From assembly GCA_020432165.1 (NCBI GenBank), contig JAGQGU010000010.1:1-64000 (forward strand): a DNA stretch of 64,000 nt. Reading direction: 5' to 3'. The DNA comes from Thermomicrobiales bacterium (lineage in GTDB: Bacteria; Chloroflexota; Chloroflexia; Thermomicrobiales; UBA6265). Within the stretch, counting starts at the first letter, position 1, and every line of letters starts with the position of its first letter. The notes below the pieces were generated by a model. The model worked only from the letters and a program-made list of their open reading frames with translations, searched no databases and was not told the origin of the DNA. Of this stretch, positions 9,783 to 18,571 are shown piece after piece. A program made the position numbers and the translations under genes.

Positions 9783-10504
9783 GTCCTCTCTCCACGTCGG
9801 TTGTCGTGGTGATTCCCACCTATAACGAAGCCGAGAACATCGTCAGCCTGGTTGAGGAAGTGCTGGCACTGCCTTGTGCTCCGCAGCTACTCATCGTGGA
9901 TGATGATTCCCCCGATGGTACCGGCCAGATTGCCGATGATCTTGTCGTGCTGCATCCCGGTCGGGTGCACGTGAAGCACCGGACGCAGAAGCAGGGGCTT
10001 GGTCGCGCCTATGTCGATGGCTTCGCGACCGCGTTGGCGCTGGGCACCGATCTGATTGTGCAGATGGATGCCGACCACAGTCATCGCCCCCAGGATCTGC
10101 AGGTGATGATCAATACAGCCATCGCCACCGATGCCGATCTCGTGCTGGGCAGTCGCTACATCCCGGGTGGCAGCACTGTCGGCTGGCCACGACAACGCCG
10201 CTGGATCAGTCGCTTCGGTAGTTGGTATTCCGGTGCGGTGCTGCGCGTGCATATTCGCGATCTCACCGGCGGTTTCAAAGTGTGGAAACGAGGATTGCTG
10301 GAGCGGATTGATCTGCCCTCGATTACCTCCGACGGCTACAGTTTTCAGATCGAAACCACCTGGCGCGCCCACCAACAGGGTGCCCACATCGAGCAGGTGC
10401 CAATCGTCTTCCACGATCGTGTGGCCGGGGCCAGCAAACTCAGCCGCGCTGTCGTCTTCGAAGCTGCCGCAGTCGTGTGGAAGCTGAGGTTCTCTTCTCG
10501 CTAG
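9779..10504 (+). CDS. Polyprenol monophosphomannose synthase (DPM1/Ppm1 type, GT2)
   Basis: The 241-residue soluble GT2 enzyme probably transfers mannose from GDP-mannose to polyprenyl phosphate, giving the lipid donor for extracytoplasmic mannosyltransferases. Visible motifs are VVIPTYNEAENI, DDDSPDGT (residues 41-48), the metal-binding QMDADHSHRP, GSRYIPGG and the C-terminal FHDRVAGASKLS. It lacks the C-terminal membrane anchor of some DPM enzymes, as does the Ppm1 catalytic domain. The PIG-V-like mannosyltransferase at 52673-54088 is a plausible user of its product. The exact sugar cannot be read from sequence alone. Confidence 0.87.
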   Translation: MSPLSTSVVVVIPTYNEAENIVSLVEEVLALPCAPQLLIVDDDSPDGTGQIADDLVVLHPGRVHVKHRTQKQGLGRAYVDGFATALALGTDLIVQMDADHSHRPQDLQVMINTAIATDADLVLGSRYIPGGSTVGWPRQRRWISRFGSWYSGAVLRVHIRDLTGGFKVWKRGLLERIDLPSITSDGYSFQIETTWRAHQQGAHIEQVPIVFHDRVAGASKLSRAVVFEAAAVVWKLRFSSR

Positions 10505-10615
10505 CACCACCACCCGTATCCAATCGAATAATCGAGGAATAATCCTGTCGAAATTGGCTGTGAATTGCGGAATTCACCCGGTAGTCGGCGACGATCCAGA
10601 TGCTACCATCGCAGT

Positions 10616-10637
10616 ATATTGGAAACGTTTCCAATAT
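10616..10637. promoter_or_regulatory. Perfect 22-bp palindrome, probable LacI-family operator
   Basis: The centre TTGGAAACGTTTCCAA extends to a 22-bp perfect palindrome with a central CG, the form bound by LacI/GalR proteins. It lies 28 bp before the lyase start, where it would overlap the promoter or the transcript start. The LacI-family gene at 13679 in the same cluster is the obvious ligand-responsive repressor. Confidence 0.8.
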
Positions 10638-10665
10638 GGGGATTGCATCGGGAAGGGTAGTCGTT

Positions 10666-12081
10666 ATGAACGTCGCAGCACCGTTTTCACTCCTGTGGCA
10701 GAACGCCGGGAATGCCGATCAGGAGGCTGTCTTCTCCGCCGACTCCACCATCGAGTCCTACCTCGCAGCGGAGCGCGCCCTCGCGCTCGCCCAGGGCAGC
10801 CTTGGTGTGATCCCGCAAGACTACGCCGACCAAATTGTGAAAGTCGCCGTTCTGGAGAATATCGATCGCGAGCAGCTTTGGAAAGATGCTCGTAATGTCG
10901 GTTACCCGATCCTTGGCCTGGTTCGCCAAATCTCTGCTCATCTGCCGGAGGGGCCCAATGGTCGCGTGCACTATGGTGCGACCACGCAGGATATTATGGA
11001 TACGGGCCTTGCATTGCAGATGGCGCGCTCCCTGGAACTGCTGGATGTCCAGCTCGATCGCCTCGGTGCCGCTCTGGCGGCGCGCATTGCCGAGTATCGG
11101 ACGACAGTTATGCCGGGGCGTACACATGCCCAGCAGGCCGTGCCAACGACTTTCGGGGCCACGCTATCGACATTGTTGGATCAGTTGCGACGTCAACGTG
11201 AGCGTCTGCAGGCGGCTCACGCCCGTATCTCCGTCATCTCGCTCTACGGTGCCGGCGGCACCAACGCCGCCGAAGGTCCGCAAAGCAGCCAGATTCGTGC
11301 GCGCATGGCAGAGATCCTGGGTGTTTCCGATGCTGTCGTCCCCTGGCATGTCGATCGTGATCTGCTGAGTGAATATGGTTGGGTTTGCGCCCAAATTTGC
11401 GGCACCATCGCCAAGTTCGGGCGTAATATCGTCGATCTTTCCCGGACGGAAGTGGGCGAGGTCTTCGAACCTTTCAATAGTCACCGCGGTGCATCCTCCA
11501 CGATGCCGCAGAAGGTCAATCCCATCAGCTCGGAGCTAATGATCGGTATCGCTGTCGTGACCGGATCGCTCACATCGGCATTGGTACGCATTCAGGAGGC
11601 CGGACACGAGCGTGCTGCCGGTGAGTGGCAGGCCGAATGGTTCCTGGTGCCACAGTTTGGTTGTTTGGCTGGGGCCTCGATCGATTGCGCGATCGAGGTG
11701 GCCGAGGGTATGCGAGTCGATCAGGACCGCATGCGCAAGAATCTGGAGCTCGATGGCGGCTTGATTATGGCCGAGGCCATGATGATTCAGCTTGCTCCGG
11801 CGATGGGTCGTGAACATGCGCACGATGTGGTGTACGAGGCTTGCGAGCGCGCCCGCAGCACCCATCGGGTGCTGCAGGATGTCATGCACGAGGTTGCCCA
11901 GGAAAAGGGTATTGCCGATCTGATGCCAAAGCATCTGCTCACTGCGGACGAATACGTCGGCGAGGCGTTGGCGATCGCGGATACAGCCACAGCCGCATGG
12001 AATGCCAATCTGCCGTTGTCGCCATCTGTCGCTCTGGACAAGCTGGCCGTGGTATCCGTCGCCGTCAGTGCGGAGAGGTAG
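10666..12081 (+). CDS. Aspartase/fumarase-superfamily lyase (PcaB/adenylosuccinate-lyase-like)
   Basis: The 471-residue enzyme of the fumarase/aspartase superfamily has its signature GASSTMPQKVNPISSE, which carries the catalytic serine loop, and also VHYGATTQDIMDT and PGRTHAQQAVPTTFG. Members form tetramers and split C-N or C-O bonds, usually releasing fumarate, or act as cycloisomerases. It resembles 3-carboxy-cis,cis-muconate cycloisomerase and adenylosuccinate lyase, but a purine or aromatic role is not supported by the neighbours. A LacI operator precedes it, and a dicarboxylate-type transporter and a LacI regulator follow, so a catabolic lyase for an imported anionic substrate is the better guess. 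ATG 10666 follows GGAAGGG. Confidence 0.85.
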   Translation: MNVAAPFSLLWQNAGNADQEAVFSADSTIESYLAAERALALAQGSLGVIPQDYADQIVKVAVLENIDREQLWKDARNVGYPILGLVRQISAHLPEGPNGRVHYGATTQDIMDTGLALQMARSLELLDVQLDRLGAALAARIAEYRTTVMPGRTHAQQAVPTTFGATLSTLLDQLRRQRERLQAAHARISVISLYGAGGTNAAEGPQSSQIRARMAEILGVSDAVVPWHVDRDLLSEYGWVCAQICGTIAKFGRNIVDLSRTEVGEVFEPFNSHRGASSTMPQKVNPISSELMIGIAVVTGSLTSALVRIQEAGHERAAGEWQAEWFLVPQFGCLAGASIDCAIEVAEGMRVDQDRMRKNLELDGGLIMAEAMMIQLAPAMGREHAHDVVYEACERARSTHRVLQDVMHEVAQEKGIADLMPKHLLTADEYVGEALAIADTATAAWNANLPLSPSVALDKLAVVSVAVSAER

Positions 12082-12086
12082 CGATC

Positions 12087-13574
12087 ATGTCGACATCTGC
12101 TGAACCCCTGGAGCAGGAGCGCCCCAGAACCCTTCCACCGATTCCTTGGGTGCAGTACGCCATACCGGTTGGTATTGGTCTGCTCATCTGGTTCTTGCCG
12201 CATCCCGCGGCGGTCTCGCAGATTGCCTGGCACATGCTGGCGATTTTCGTAGCGACGATTGTGGCAATCATCACGCGACCACTGCCGATGGGTGCAGTCA
12301 CACTGATTGGTCTGCTCGTTTGTATCCTTACGGATACGGTGCCATTGGTCGCAGTGGTCGATCCGGAGACGGGTAAAGCCGGTCCGACCGCACTGATGGG
12401 GTTCTCCAATACCACGATTTGGCTGATCGTGATGGCCTTCATGATCTCGGCCGGCTTCCAGAAGACTGGTCTTGGTCGTCGCATAGCTCTCTGGTTTGTC
12501 TCCAAAGTAGGCAAGAAGATGCTCGGGGTTTCATACGGATTGGCGCTGGCTGATTTGGTGATGGCTCCGGCGATTCCCTCGGCTACAGCTCGAGGCGGTG
12601 GCATCATGGCTCCGATCATGAAGTCGGTGGCGGAGACCTACGATTCGAAGCCTGGTCCGACGGCACGGCGCGCGGGAGCCTTCCTCTCGATCAATGTCGG
12701 ACAGGTGAACGCGATCACCCGCGCCATGTTCGTGACGGCTATGGCCGGCAATCCGCTTATTGTCTCGCTGGCGAGCGATCAGGGTGTCGAGCTTTCCTGG
12801 CTCAAATGGGCCGCGGCTGCGATCGTCCCGGGCCTGGTCGCACTTCTGGTTGTTCCGTGGGTGGTCTACATGGTCTATCCGCCGGAACTGAAGGACACAC
12901 CCGAGATTGTGGAGATGGCGAAGGACGAGCTGCGCGTACTCGGACCTCTCACCGGCGCCGAGAAGATGATGACGTTCACCTTCGTCCTGCTTCTCTTCTT
13001 CTGGACCGTAGGCGATATTGTGATGGATATCAGTGCCACGACCACCGGTATCATCGGTTTGGTGGTCTTGCTCATCAGCGGTGTGCTGACCTGGCAGGAT
13101 GTGCTGGATCAGAAAGCTGGCTGGGATACCATGGTCTGGTTCGCGGTGTTGTTCATGATGGCATCGGCGCTCAACACCTACGGACTCATCACCTGGGCCT
13201 CTGGGAAGGTTGCCAGTTCCCTTGGTGACTATAGCTGGCCGGTAGCGCTGTTGATTCTCATCCTGGTCTATTTCTTCAGTCACTACCTCTTTGCTTCGGC
13301 CACCGCGCACATCTCGGCGATGTATCCGGCATTTCTGGCTGCCGCCATCGCGCTTGGTGCGCCGCCGGTTATGTCAGCGTTGGTATTCGGATATCTGTCG
13401 AACCTCTTCACCTCGCTTACCCAGTATGCCGGTGGCGCCAGCCCGGCGCTCTTCGGTACCGGGTACAACACGACCGGACAGTGGTGGCGCACCAGTGCCA
13501 TCGCGGGGCTCGCCTCGCTTACCATCTGGATCGTGGTCGGAGGTTCCTGGATGAAGCTCATCGGCTTCTGGTAA
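12087..13574 (+). CDS. DASS (SLC13-type) anion symporter, probable dicarboxylate transporter
   Basis: This 495-residue membrane protein has around 12 hydrophobic segments. It matches the divalent anion:sodium symporter family, in particular the 2-oxoglutarate/malate translocator branch: GFSNTTIWLIVMAF early and GYNTTGQWWRT late supply the two Asn-Thr substrate/sodium-site motifs. It starts 5 bp after the lyase stop with GGAGAGG as ribosome-binding site, so it is in the same operon. It probably imports the substrate of the lyase or exports the resulting dicarboxylate. A hairpin follows the stop. Confidence 0.9.
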   Translation: MSTSAEPLEQERPRTLPPIPWVQYAIPVGIGLLIWFLPHPAAVSQIAWHMLAIFVATIVAIITRPLPMGAVTLIGLLVCILTDTVPLVAVVDPETGKAGPTALMGFSNTTIWLIVMAFMISAGFQKTGLGRRIALWFVSKVGKKMLGVSYGLALADLVMAPAIPSATARGGGIMAPIMKSVAETYDSKPGPTARRAGAFLSINVGQVNAITRAMFVTAMAGNPLIVSLASDQGVELSWLKWAAAAIVPGLVALLVVPWVVYMVYPPELKDTPEIVEMAKDELRVLGPLTGAEKMMTFTFVLLLFFWTVGDIVMDISATTTGIIGLVVLLISGVLTWQDVLDQKAGWDTMVWFAVLFMMASALNTYGLITWASGKVASSLGDYSWPVALLILILVYFFSHYLFASATAHISAMYPAFLAAAIALGAPPVMSALVFGYLSNLFTSLTQYAGGASPALFGTGYNTTGQWWRTSAIAGLASLTIWIVVGGSWMKLIGFW

Positions 13575-13601
13575 CGGACGATTACGGCAGGACGAGAGAT
13601 T

Positions 13602-13629
13602 GGAGGGGGAGCTGGTCTCCTCCTCCTTT
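13602..13629 (+). terminator. Probable terminator after the DASS gene
   Basis: GGAGGGGGAG (13602-13611) pairs with CTCCTCCTCC (13617-13626), with one G-U pair and a 5-nt loop, followed by TTT. The U-tract is short, so read-through into the regulator gene is possible. Confidence 0.5.
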
Positions 13630-13678
13630 CGTTCAGGGGTACAATCTCGGCAATACCGCCTAGTCCGTGAGGATCGAG

Positions 13679-14665
13679 ATGCCTGAAAGAAAGCGTGATG
13701 TGAGCCTGCACGATGTTGCCCGTCTGGCGGGTGTCGGCATCGGTACCGCCTCGCGAGTCATCAGTGGTCGCGGCTCTGTCTCGGAAGCGACACGGCGCAA
13801 GGTGGAAGAGGCGGTTAGCGCGCTGAACTACCGCCCCAACTCTCTCGCCCGGGCCATGCGCTCCGATCAGTCGCACATTATCGCCTTCATGCAGCCAGAT
13901 CTGCTCAATGAGTTCTACGATGTCAGCGCCGATGTCATTCATCGCGCTTGTGTGGCCGCCGGCTACCAAATGGTGATTACGTCGTCGCTGACCGCGGAAG
14001 AGGAGTGGGAATCGTTTCGGTGGCTGGCGGACTATCGCATCGATGGCATCATTCATGTGCCCCTTTCGCCGACATTGCCGCTGCCGGTAACCATGCCCAT
14101 CGTGCAACTCAACCGTGTCTCCGCTCATCGCCCCATCAACGCCGTACTTGCAGATGAGCGAGGCGGATTCGACGAGCTAACAACTTACTTGCTTCAACAG
14201 GGGCACCGTGACGTGCTCGTCATCATTGGTGAGGAACATCACTCGTCGACACAATTCCGATTGCAGGGCGTGCGCGATGCTGTTGCCCGATATCAGGATG
14301 TGCGTTTACGTGTCTCCGCCGGAGAGTTCACGCGGGAATGGGGCTACCAGGCTATGAATGTGGCGGTAGAAGAGCTGCCGCACGCCGTTATCGCATCGAG
14401 CCCGCGTATCGCCAGTGGTGTGATACAGGCTCTGAACGAGATGGAGCTGCGTGTACCGGAAGATATCTCGGTGGTGAGCTTCGATGATCCCGACTGGTTT
14501 TCGTTTTGGGGGCCAGGTATGACCACGCTGGTTCCGCCATTGCACGATATGTCTGCCCGCGCTGTCGATTGGCTCACGCGGTTGATTGACGGCGAAGAGA
14601 TTGCCAGTGACATCGTGCATCTACCATGCACGCTCCGGATACGAGGATCCGTGGGGAATCGCTAA
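13679..14665 (+). CDS. LacI-family transcriptional regulator
   Basis: The 328-residue repressor has an N-terminal LacI helix-turn-helix (VSLHDVARLAGVGIGTASRVIS, hinge helix at RPNSLARAMRS) and a periplasmic-binding-protein-like effector domain with the closing PEDISVVSFDD segment. I use ATG 13679, which has GAGG six bases upstream; a GTG at 13667 is an alternative. It lies downstream of the lyase and transporter genes and probably binds the palindrome at 10616-10637. Its effector is unknown but is likely a substrate of this pathway. The 3' end overlaps the convergent glycosyltransferase gene by 4 bp. Confidence 0.93.
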   Translation: MPERKRDVSLHDVARLAGVGIGTASRVISGRGSVSEATRRKVEEAVSALNYRPNSLARAMRSDQSHIIAFMQPDLLNEFYDVSADVIHRACVAAGYQMVITSSLTAEEEWESFRWLADYRIDGIIHVPLSPTLPLPVTMPIVQLNRVSAHRPINAVLADERGGFDELTTYLLQQGHRDVLVIIGEEHHSSTQFRLQGVRDAVARYQDVRLRVSAGEFTREWGYQAMNVAVEELPHAVIASSPRIASGVIQALNEMELRVPEDISVVSFDDPDWFSFWGPGMTTLVPPLHDMSARAVDWLTRLIDGEEIASDIVHLPCTLRIRGSVGNR

Positions 14666-15759
14666 CGCGTGCTCACCACGCGATTGATCAGTGCGTCCAT
14701 CTTCGTTTCGAACTTCTCCTGACTGAACCCGGCGGCATGACTCTGAATGCGATTCGTGTCCCAGATATCGTTGCGCCGCAAGAGTGCTATCAGCTCCTCG
14801 TCATTCTCGATACCGAAGTGCCAGCCGGTTTCGCCATCAATCACTGTCTCTAGCGCCCCGCCGCCGCGTGCCGCCAGCACAGGTCGGCCGGCTGCCTGGG
14901 TTTCGACGGCGGTCATACCGAAGTCTTCGATACCTGGCAATATCAATGCTTTCGACCGCTGCATATGCCAAACCACCTCGGTATCCGGGAGTTCGCCAAG
15001 GAACTCCACACCTGATCCGGCCATTGCCCGCAGCTCAGCTTCGGATCGACCGGAGCCGATCACTTTCAAAGGGACGTTTGCTTTTGTGGCTGCGCGCACC
15101 GCGCGATCGATCCACTTGTGTGGCACCAGTCGGCTCACCACCAGATACCAGTCCTCGGGCACAACCCCGTCGTCGGGGCGGAATCGCTCGATATCGATCG
15201 GGGGGTAGATCACCTCGGCATCACGATCGTAGACATCGCGAATGCGATCACGCACAGCATTGGAGTTGGCAACAAACTGTGTCACCCTCCTTGCTGCCTT
15301 TTGATCCTGCGCGCGCATCAGCCCGAATACGCTATTCGCCACCGGACGCAGAATACCGAGCTTGCTTGCACCCAGATAGTCGCGATCGCCATAGAGGAAT
15401 CGTGCTGGGCTGTGGCAATAGGAGATCAGAGGTATGTCCGGGGATTTCGGCGCTGCCTGATGGCTGAACGCGGATGAATCCGCAATCACCACATCGAGAT
15501 CTTCTGGCAGGCTTCTTCCTATCTGGCGGAAGATCAGCGGATAGAGCGGTGTCCACAGGCGATGGGTCATGCTGGCGCCTGGGATCCTGGCAATCGGACT
15601 GGTGTGAATCTCCCAATCCTGCAATGCCGGTGGGAGGTGATTTGGTTCGTACAAGCTGGAATAGACGGGAGCATCCGGGTACATGCTGTGCAGTACCTCC
15701 AGCACGCGTTCGGCACCGCCGTATTGGGTGAGATAGTCGTGAATCAGCGCGACTCGCAC
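14662..15759 (-). CDS. GT4-family glycosyltransferase
   Basis: This 365-residue GT-B enzyme has the N-terminal acceptor fold beginning VRVALIHDYLTQYGGAERVL, and the C-terminal nucleotide-sugar domain with VVSRLVPHKWIDRAV and the EX7E motif in GIEDFGMTAVETQAAGRPV. The GTG at 15759 puts the first beta strand at the start and has GGGAG upstream. Such proteins add mannose, glucose or similar sugars to lipids or exopolysaccharides at the cytoplasmic membrane face. It stands alone, convergent with the LacI gene and divergent from the glycosylase gene. Donor and acceptor are unknown. Confidence 0.92.
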   Translation of the reverse strand: MRVALIHDYLTQYGGAERVLEVLHSMYPDAPVYSSLYEPNHLPPALQDWEIHTSPIARIPGASMTHRLWTPLYPLIFRQIGRSLPEDLDVVIADSSAFSHQAAPKSPDIPLISYCHSPARFLYGDRDYLGASKLGILRPVANSVFGLMRAQDQKAARRVTQFVANSNAVRDRIRDVYDRDAEVIYPPIDIERFRPDDGVVPEDWYLVVSRLVPHKWIDRAVRAATKANVPLKVIGSGRSEAELRAMAGSGVEFLGELPDTEVVWHMQRSKALILPGIEDFGMTAVETQAAGRPVLAARGGGALETVIDGETGWHFGIENDEELIALLRRNDIWDTNRIQSHAAGFSQEKFETKMDALINRVVSTR

Positions 15760-15839
15760 CAGATACGCTCCCGTCGAGAAAAATGCGGAAGGCAAACGTC
15801 CGCTTCAGCCTCTATTATGCCCGCAGGAGGAGAAGGAAC

Positions 15840-17078
15840 GTGGAGATCAGCAAACGAGAAGCTCAGGCTCTGGCGGTTATCGCCAGCCGACTCGACCGCA
15901 AACGTATCAAGCGCACCGTGCAGCCAGCGGACATTCTGGAAGTGTTCAATCATCTGAACATGATCCAGCTGGATACGATCAGCGTGGTCAGTCGTAGTCA
16001 CGAGACGGCGCTCTTTAGCCGATTGGGTAACTACAACACCGATCATCTCACCACGCTTTTTCAGGACAGGCAGCTAACCGAGTACGTCGTTCACGCCGCC
16101 GCGATTACGCCAACCGCCAATGTCCCGCTCGTGCGGGAGATGATGGAGCGTTACGCCCGCAATCACTCGGATTGGACAGAGGAGCGTCTTGATGTTCGCG
16201 CGCGGGTGCTGGATCGCATTTATGCCGAAGGAGCACTTTCATCGCGCGATTTCGAGCCCCCGGCCGATGCCAAACAGCTTGGTCAGTGGGAGAGCTGGTA
16301 TGGCAACAAACCGGAGCGCGAGATCCTCTTCTCGCTTTGGGCCGAGGGCGATCTGCTGGTGAGTCTGCGGGATCGCGCCTTTGGCCGTTGGTATGATCTG
16401 CCCGATCGTGTTGCCCCACATCACTGGCATCTGCCCGCAGTAACTGGGGAAGAACTCCAACTCACGCTGCTGGGGGAGGCTATGCGACCTTTGGGTGTAG
16501 CTACGGCTCCATGGTTGACCGACTACTGGCGTACCGGCGGACGGGCTTATGTCCCCAATGCCGATGTCCGGAAGCACATGCCTGTTCTTGCTGATCAGGG
16601 ACAGGTGGTGCCGGTGAAGATCGAAGGCATCAAGGAGGAAGGTTGGCTCGATGCTTCCTTGCTACCGATACTGGAGGAGCTTCGTGCAGGTTCTGGCTGG
16701 CCCAGCCGTACTACCTTCCTTTCGCCTTTCGATAACCTTATCTGGTGTCGACCTCGTATGGAACAGCTGTGGGAGATGTTCTACCGGCTGGAAATCTATA
16801 CACCCGCACCGAAACGCAAATATGGCTATTACAATATGCCGATTCTGCACCGCGGCAGGTTGGTGGGGTTGATAGATCCCTCCATGAATCGCAAGGAGGG
16901 CGTGCTCACCGTGCGTTCGCTTCACCTTTGGCCGAATGTGAAGCCGACCCCTGCGCTGGCTCGTGCGATTGCAAAGAGCCTGGACGAATTCACGGCATTC
17001 CTCGGGGGCACGGACTGGTATATTCTCCAGTCCGATCCGCAGGATTTCGCGCAAATGGTGATGCAGGCACCTGCCTAG
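15840..17078 (+). CDS. Winged-helix DNA glycosylase-like protein (YcaQ/AlkX family, DUF1006)
   Basis: The 412-residue protein belongs to the HTH_42 family that includes Streptomyces AlkZ and E. coli YcaQ (AlkX), glycosylases that unhook alkylation crosslinks. The catalytic Q-hydrophobic-Q/D motif is present as Q43-L44-D45 in MIQLDTISVV, the QxD form of YcaQ, at the same residue numbers as in E. coli. Other family features are the SRSHETALFSRLGNY stretch and the C-terminal FLSPFDNLIWCRPR. I chose GTG 15840 because of AGGAGGAGAAGG upstream. It is divergent from the glycosyltransferase and convergent with the NYN gene. A role in repair of alkylated or crosslinked DNA is likely. Confidence 0.85.
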   Translation: MEISKREAQALAVIASRLDRKRIKRTVQPADILEVFNHLNMIQLDTISVVSRSHETALFSRLGNYNTDHLTTLFQDRQLTEYVVHAAAITPTANVPLVREMMERYARNHSDWTEERLDVRARVLDRIYAEGALSSRDFEPPADAKQLGQWESWYGNKPEREILFSLWAEGDLLVSLRDRAFGRWYDLPDRVAPHHWHLPAVTGEELQLTLLGEAMRPLGVATAPWLTDYWRTGGRAYVPNADVRKHMPVLADQGQVVPVKIEGIKEEGWLDASLLPILEELRAGSGWPSRTTFLSPFDNLIWCRPRMEQLWEMFYRLEIYTPAPKRKYGYYNMPILHRGRLVGLIDPSMNRKEGVLTVRSLHLWPNVKPTPALARAIAKSLDEFTAFLGGTDWYILQSDPQDFAQMVMQAPA

Positions 17079-17100
17079 ACGCTGGCCAACTCGATAGCTA

Positions 17101-18276
17101 TTACTCCGACGCTTCAAACAATTCGCGGTTTGGCGTCAATGTGAAAGCGCTGAAGGAATAGGCAGGTCCATTTGGCGTTCGGCCTTGCCGTATTTGTCGT
17201 ATCAGGATCGGTGGTTGGCGACTGGCGAGATCGTTCAGCAGACTGCGGATCTGCGATTCGTTCAGGCGGGGAAGAGCACTCTCCTGCAACAGCTTGTTGA
17301 GTACCTTGCGGAAAGTGAAGTAGTGCAAGCGAGGATCATCGTTCAGCTCTCTTAGCACGGCGAAGAGCGCCGTTCTTTCCTCTGGCTGCAGGCTTTCCAG
17401 CCTCACAGCTCCAGTTGGCTGCTGCGAGGTATCTTCATCGTCGTCGATATCGTCATCAACATCAGCGCCGCTATTGGGGAGCCCCGCGAAACTATTACCG
17501 CCGGATTGCGTCAGCGTGACCACTCCGGCTTGCTGCGCATTCTCCATATAGACGCCGAAGGGGACACCGAAGGCCGCACGCGGTCGCAAGTTGTGATCCG
17601 TCCCCAGCCAGTGGCCGATCTCTTGATAGAGCATCGGTTCACCATCGCCGTGGTGCGCCAATACCTTGCGCAGGGGTTCGAAGGCGGAAACAGGAATCGT
17701 GCTGCGGCTTGAGGAGGATGGCTGCTGGCTGACTGGCTGCGAACGCACACGTACCGACCGCTCCCGCACAGAGGGATCGAGATCGCGCTCGTAAATCAAC
17801 ACCGCATCAGCGGCGGAGCTGAGCATGCGACTCATGGCCGCATCGACGCCAATGACCACCACATGTGCACCTGCCTGTCGCAGGTAGTTCAGCGGGTGAA
17901 TAAGGTCGCCATCGCCGGTGACAAAGATGATCGTGCCGAGGTTACTCATACGCTGTGTCAAATCGACAGCGTCCACGGCCATGCGCACATCGGCGCTGTT
18001 CTTTCCTGCCGGTGTATAGATGAGATCGATTCCCTGCCGGTAGAGGTTCTCTGCATCAATGCTGAGCTCGGGATTGGTCCACGGAGCATAGGCACGGCTC
18101 AGCACCAGGCGGCCATGATCGAGTGCTTCCTGGATGATCAGGCTCATCTTTGGCGTGGTCAGATTGAAGTGATTGCGCAGGCTAACCTGCAGATTTTCGT
18201 AATCGATGAGCAGGGCAACATCGCCCGGTTCGATGCCGGTCTCAGTTCGTCTGCGAGAGTGTTGGTGATTGGTCAT
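17101..18276 (-). CDS. NYN-domain (LabA/DUF88-like) putative RNase with C-terminal LOTUS-like region
   Basis: Residues about 15-165 form an NYN (PIN-like) domain. Metal-binding acidic residues appear in VALLIDYENLQ, in GKNSADVRMAVDAVD and in FVTGDGDL. A Gln/Ser-rich linker follows, then a region around FEPLRKVLAHHGDGEPMLYQ that resembles an OST-HTH/LOTUS RNA-binding fold, an acidic linker (DVDDDIDDDED) and a helical C-terminus that may be a second such domain. The total is 391 residues. The start at 18276 has AAGGA upstream. Proteins of this class are thought to cut or bind structured RNA. Confidence 0.85.
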   Translation of the reverse strand: MTNHQHSRRRTETGIEPGDVALLIDYENLQVSLRNHFNLTTPKMSLIIQEALDHGRLVLSRAYAPWTNPELSIDAENLYRQGIDLIYTPAGKNSADVRMAVDAVDLTQRMSNLGTIIFVTGDGDLIHPLNYLRQAGAHVVVIGVDAAMSRMLSSAADAVLIYERDLDPSVRERSVRVRSQPVSQQPSSSSRSTIPVSAFEPLRKVLAHHGDGEPMLYQEIGHWLGTDHNLRPRAAFGVPFGVYMENAQQAGVVTLTQSGGNSFAGLPNSGADVDDDIDDDEDTSQQPTGAVRLESLQPEERTALFAVLRELNDDPRLHYFTFRKVLNKLLQESALPRLNESQIRSLLNDLASRQPPILIRQIRQGRTPNGPAYSFSAFTLTPNRELFEASE

Positions 18277-18404
18277 AGATGTCCTTGTGGGCTGTGGAAA
18301 ATGGTGATGCATTCATTGTACGAGGTGATGAGTCACCATGCATTCGCATTGTTTCATATTGGCGTACGTACGCACATTCGCGTGAGAGAGGCGAAATGGT
18401 GTCA

Positions 18405-18434
18405 TTGACCCGGTGACCTTTCGGAACGTATCCT
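18405..18434 (+). promoter_or_regulatory. Probable promoter of rny
   Basis: TTGACC (18405-18410), an 18-bp spacer and TATCCT (18429-18434). The leader that follows is about 130 nt and contains a CTCATC-GCAA-GATGAG tetraloop hairpin at 18534-18549, just before the ribosome-binding site. Confidence 0.45.
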
Positions 18435-18571
18435 TGTGATTGTATCCGTCCGTGGTGGGCGTGCGAAACGGCGTGAGCTTATTGGGGGCATCGCCGCTTC
18501 CTGTTACGGACTGTCACACCTTAACAACAGAGACCTCATCGCAAGATGAGGACACGAGCGAGGAGCTACAG

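Noticed and set aside
18440-18571. N-terminal extension of RNase Y
   Set aside because: The extension is hydrophilic and unlike the family. ATG 18572 has a ribosome-binding site and places the membrane helix first.
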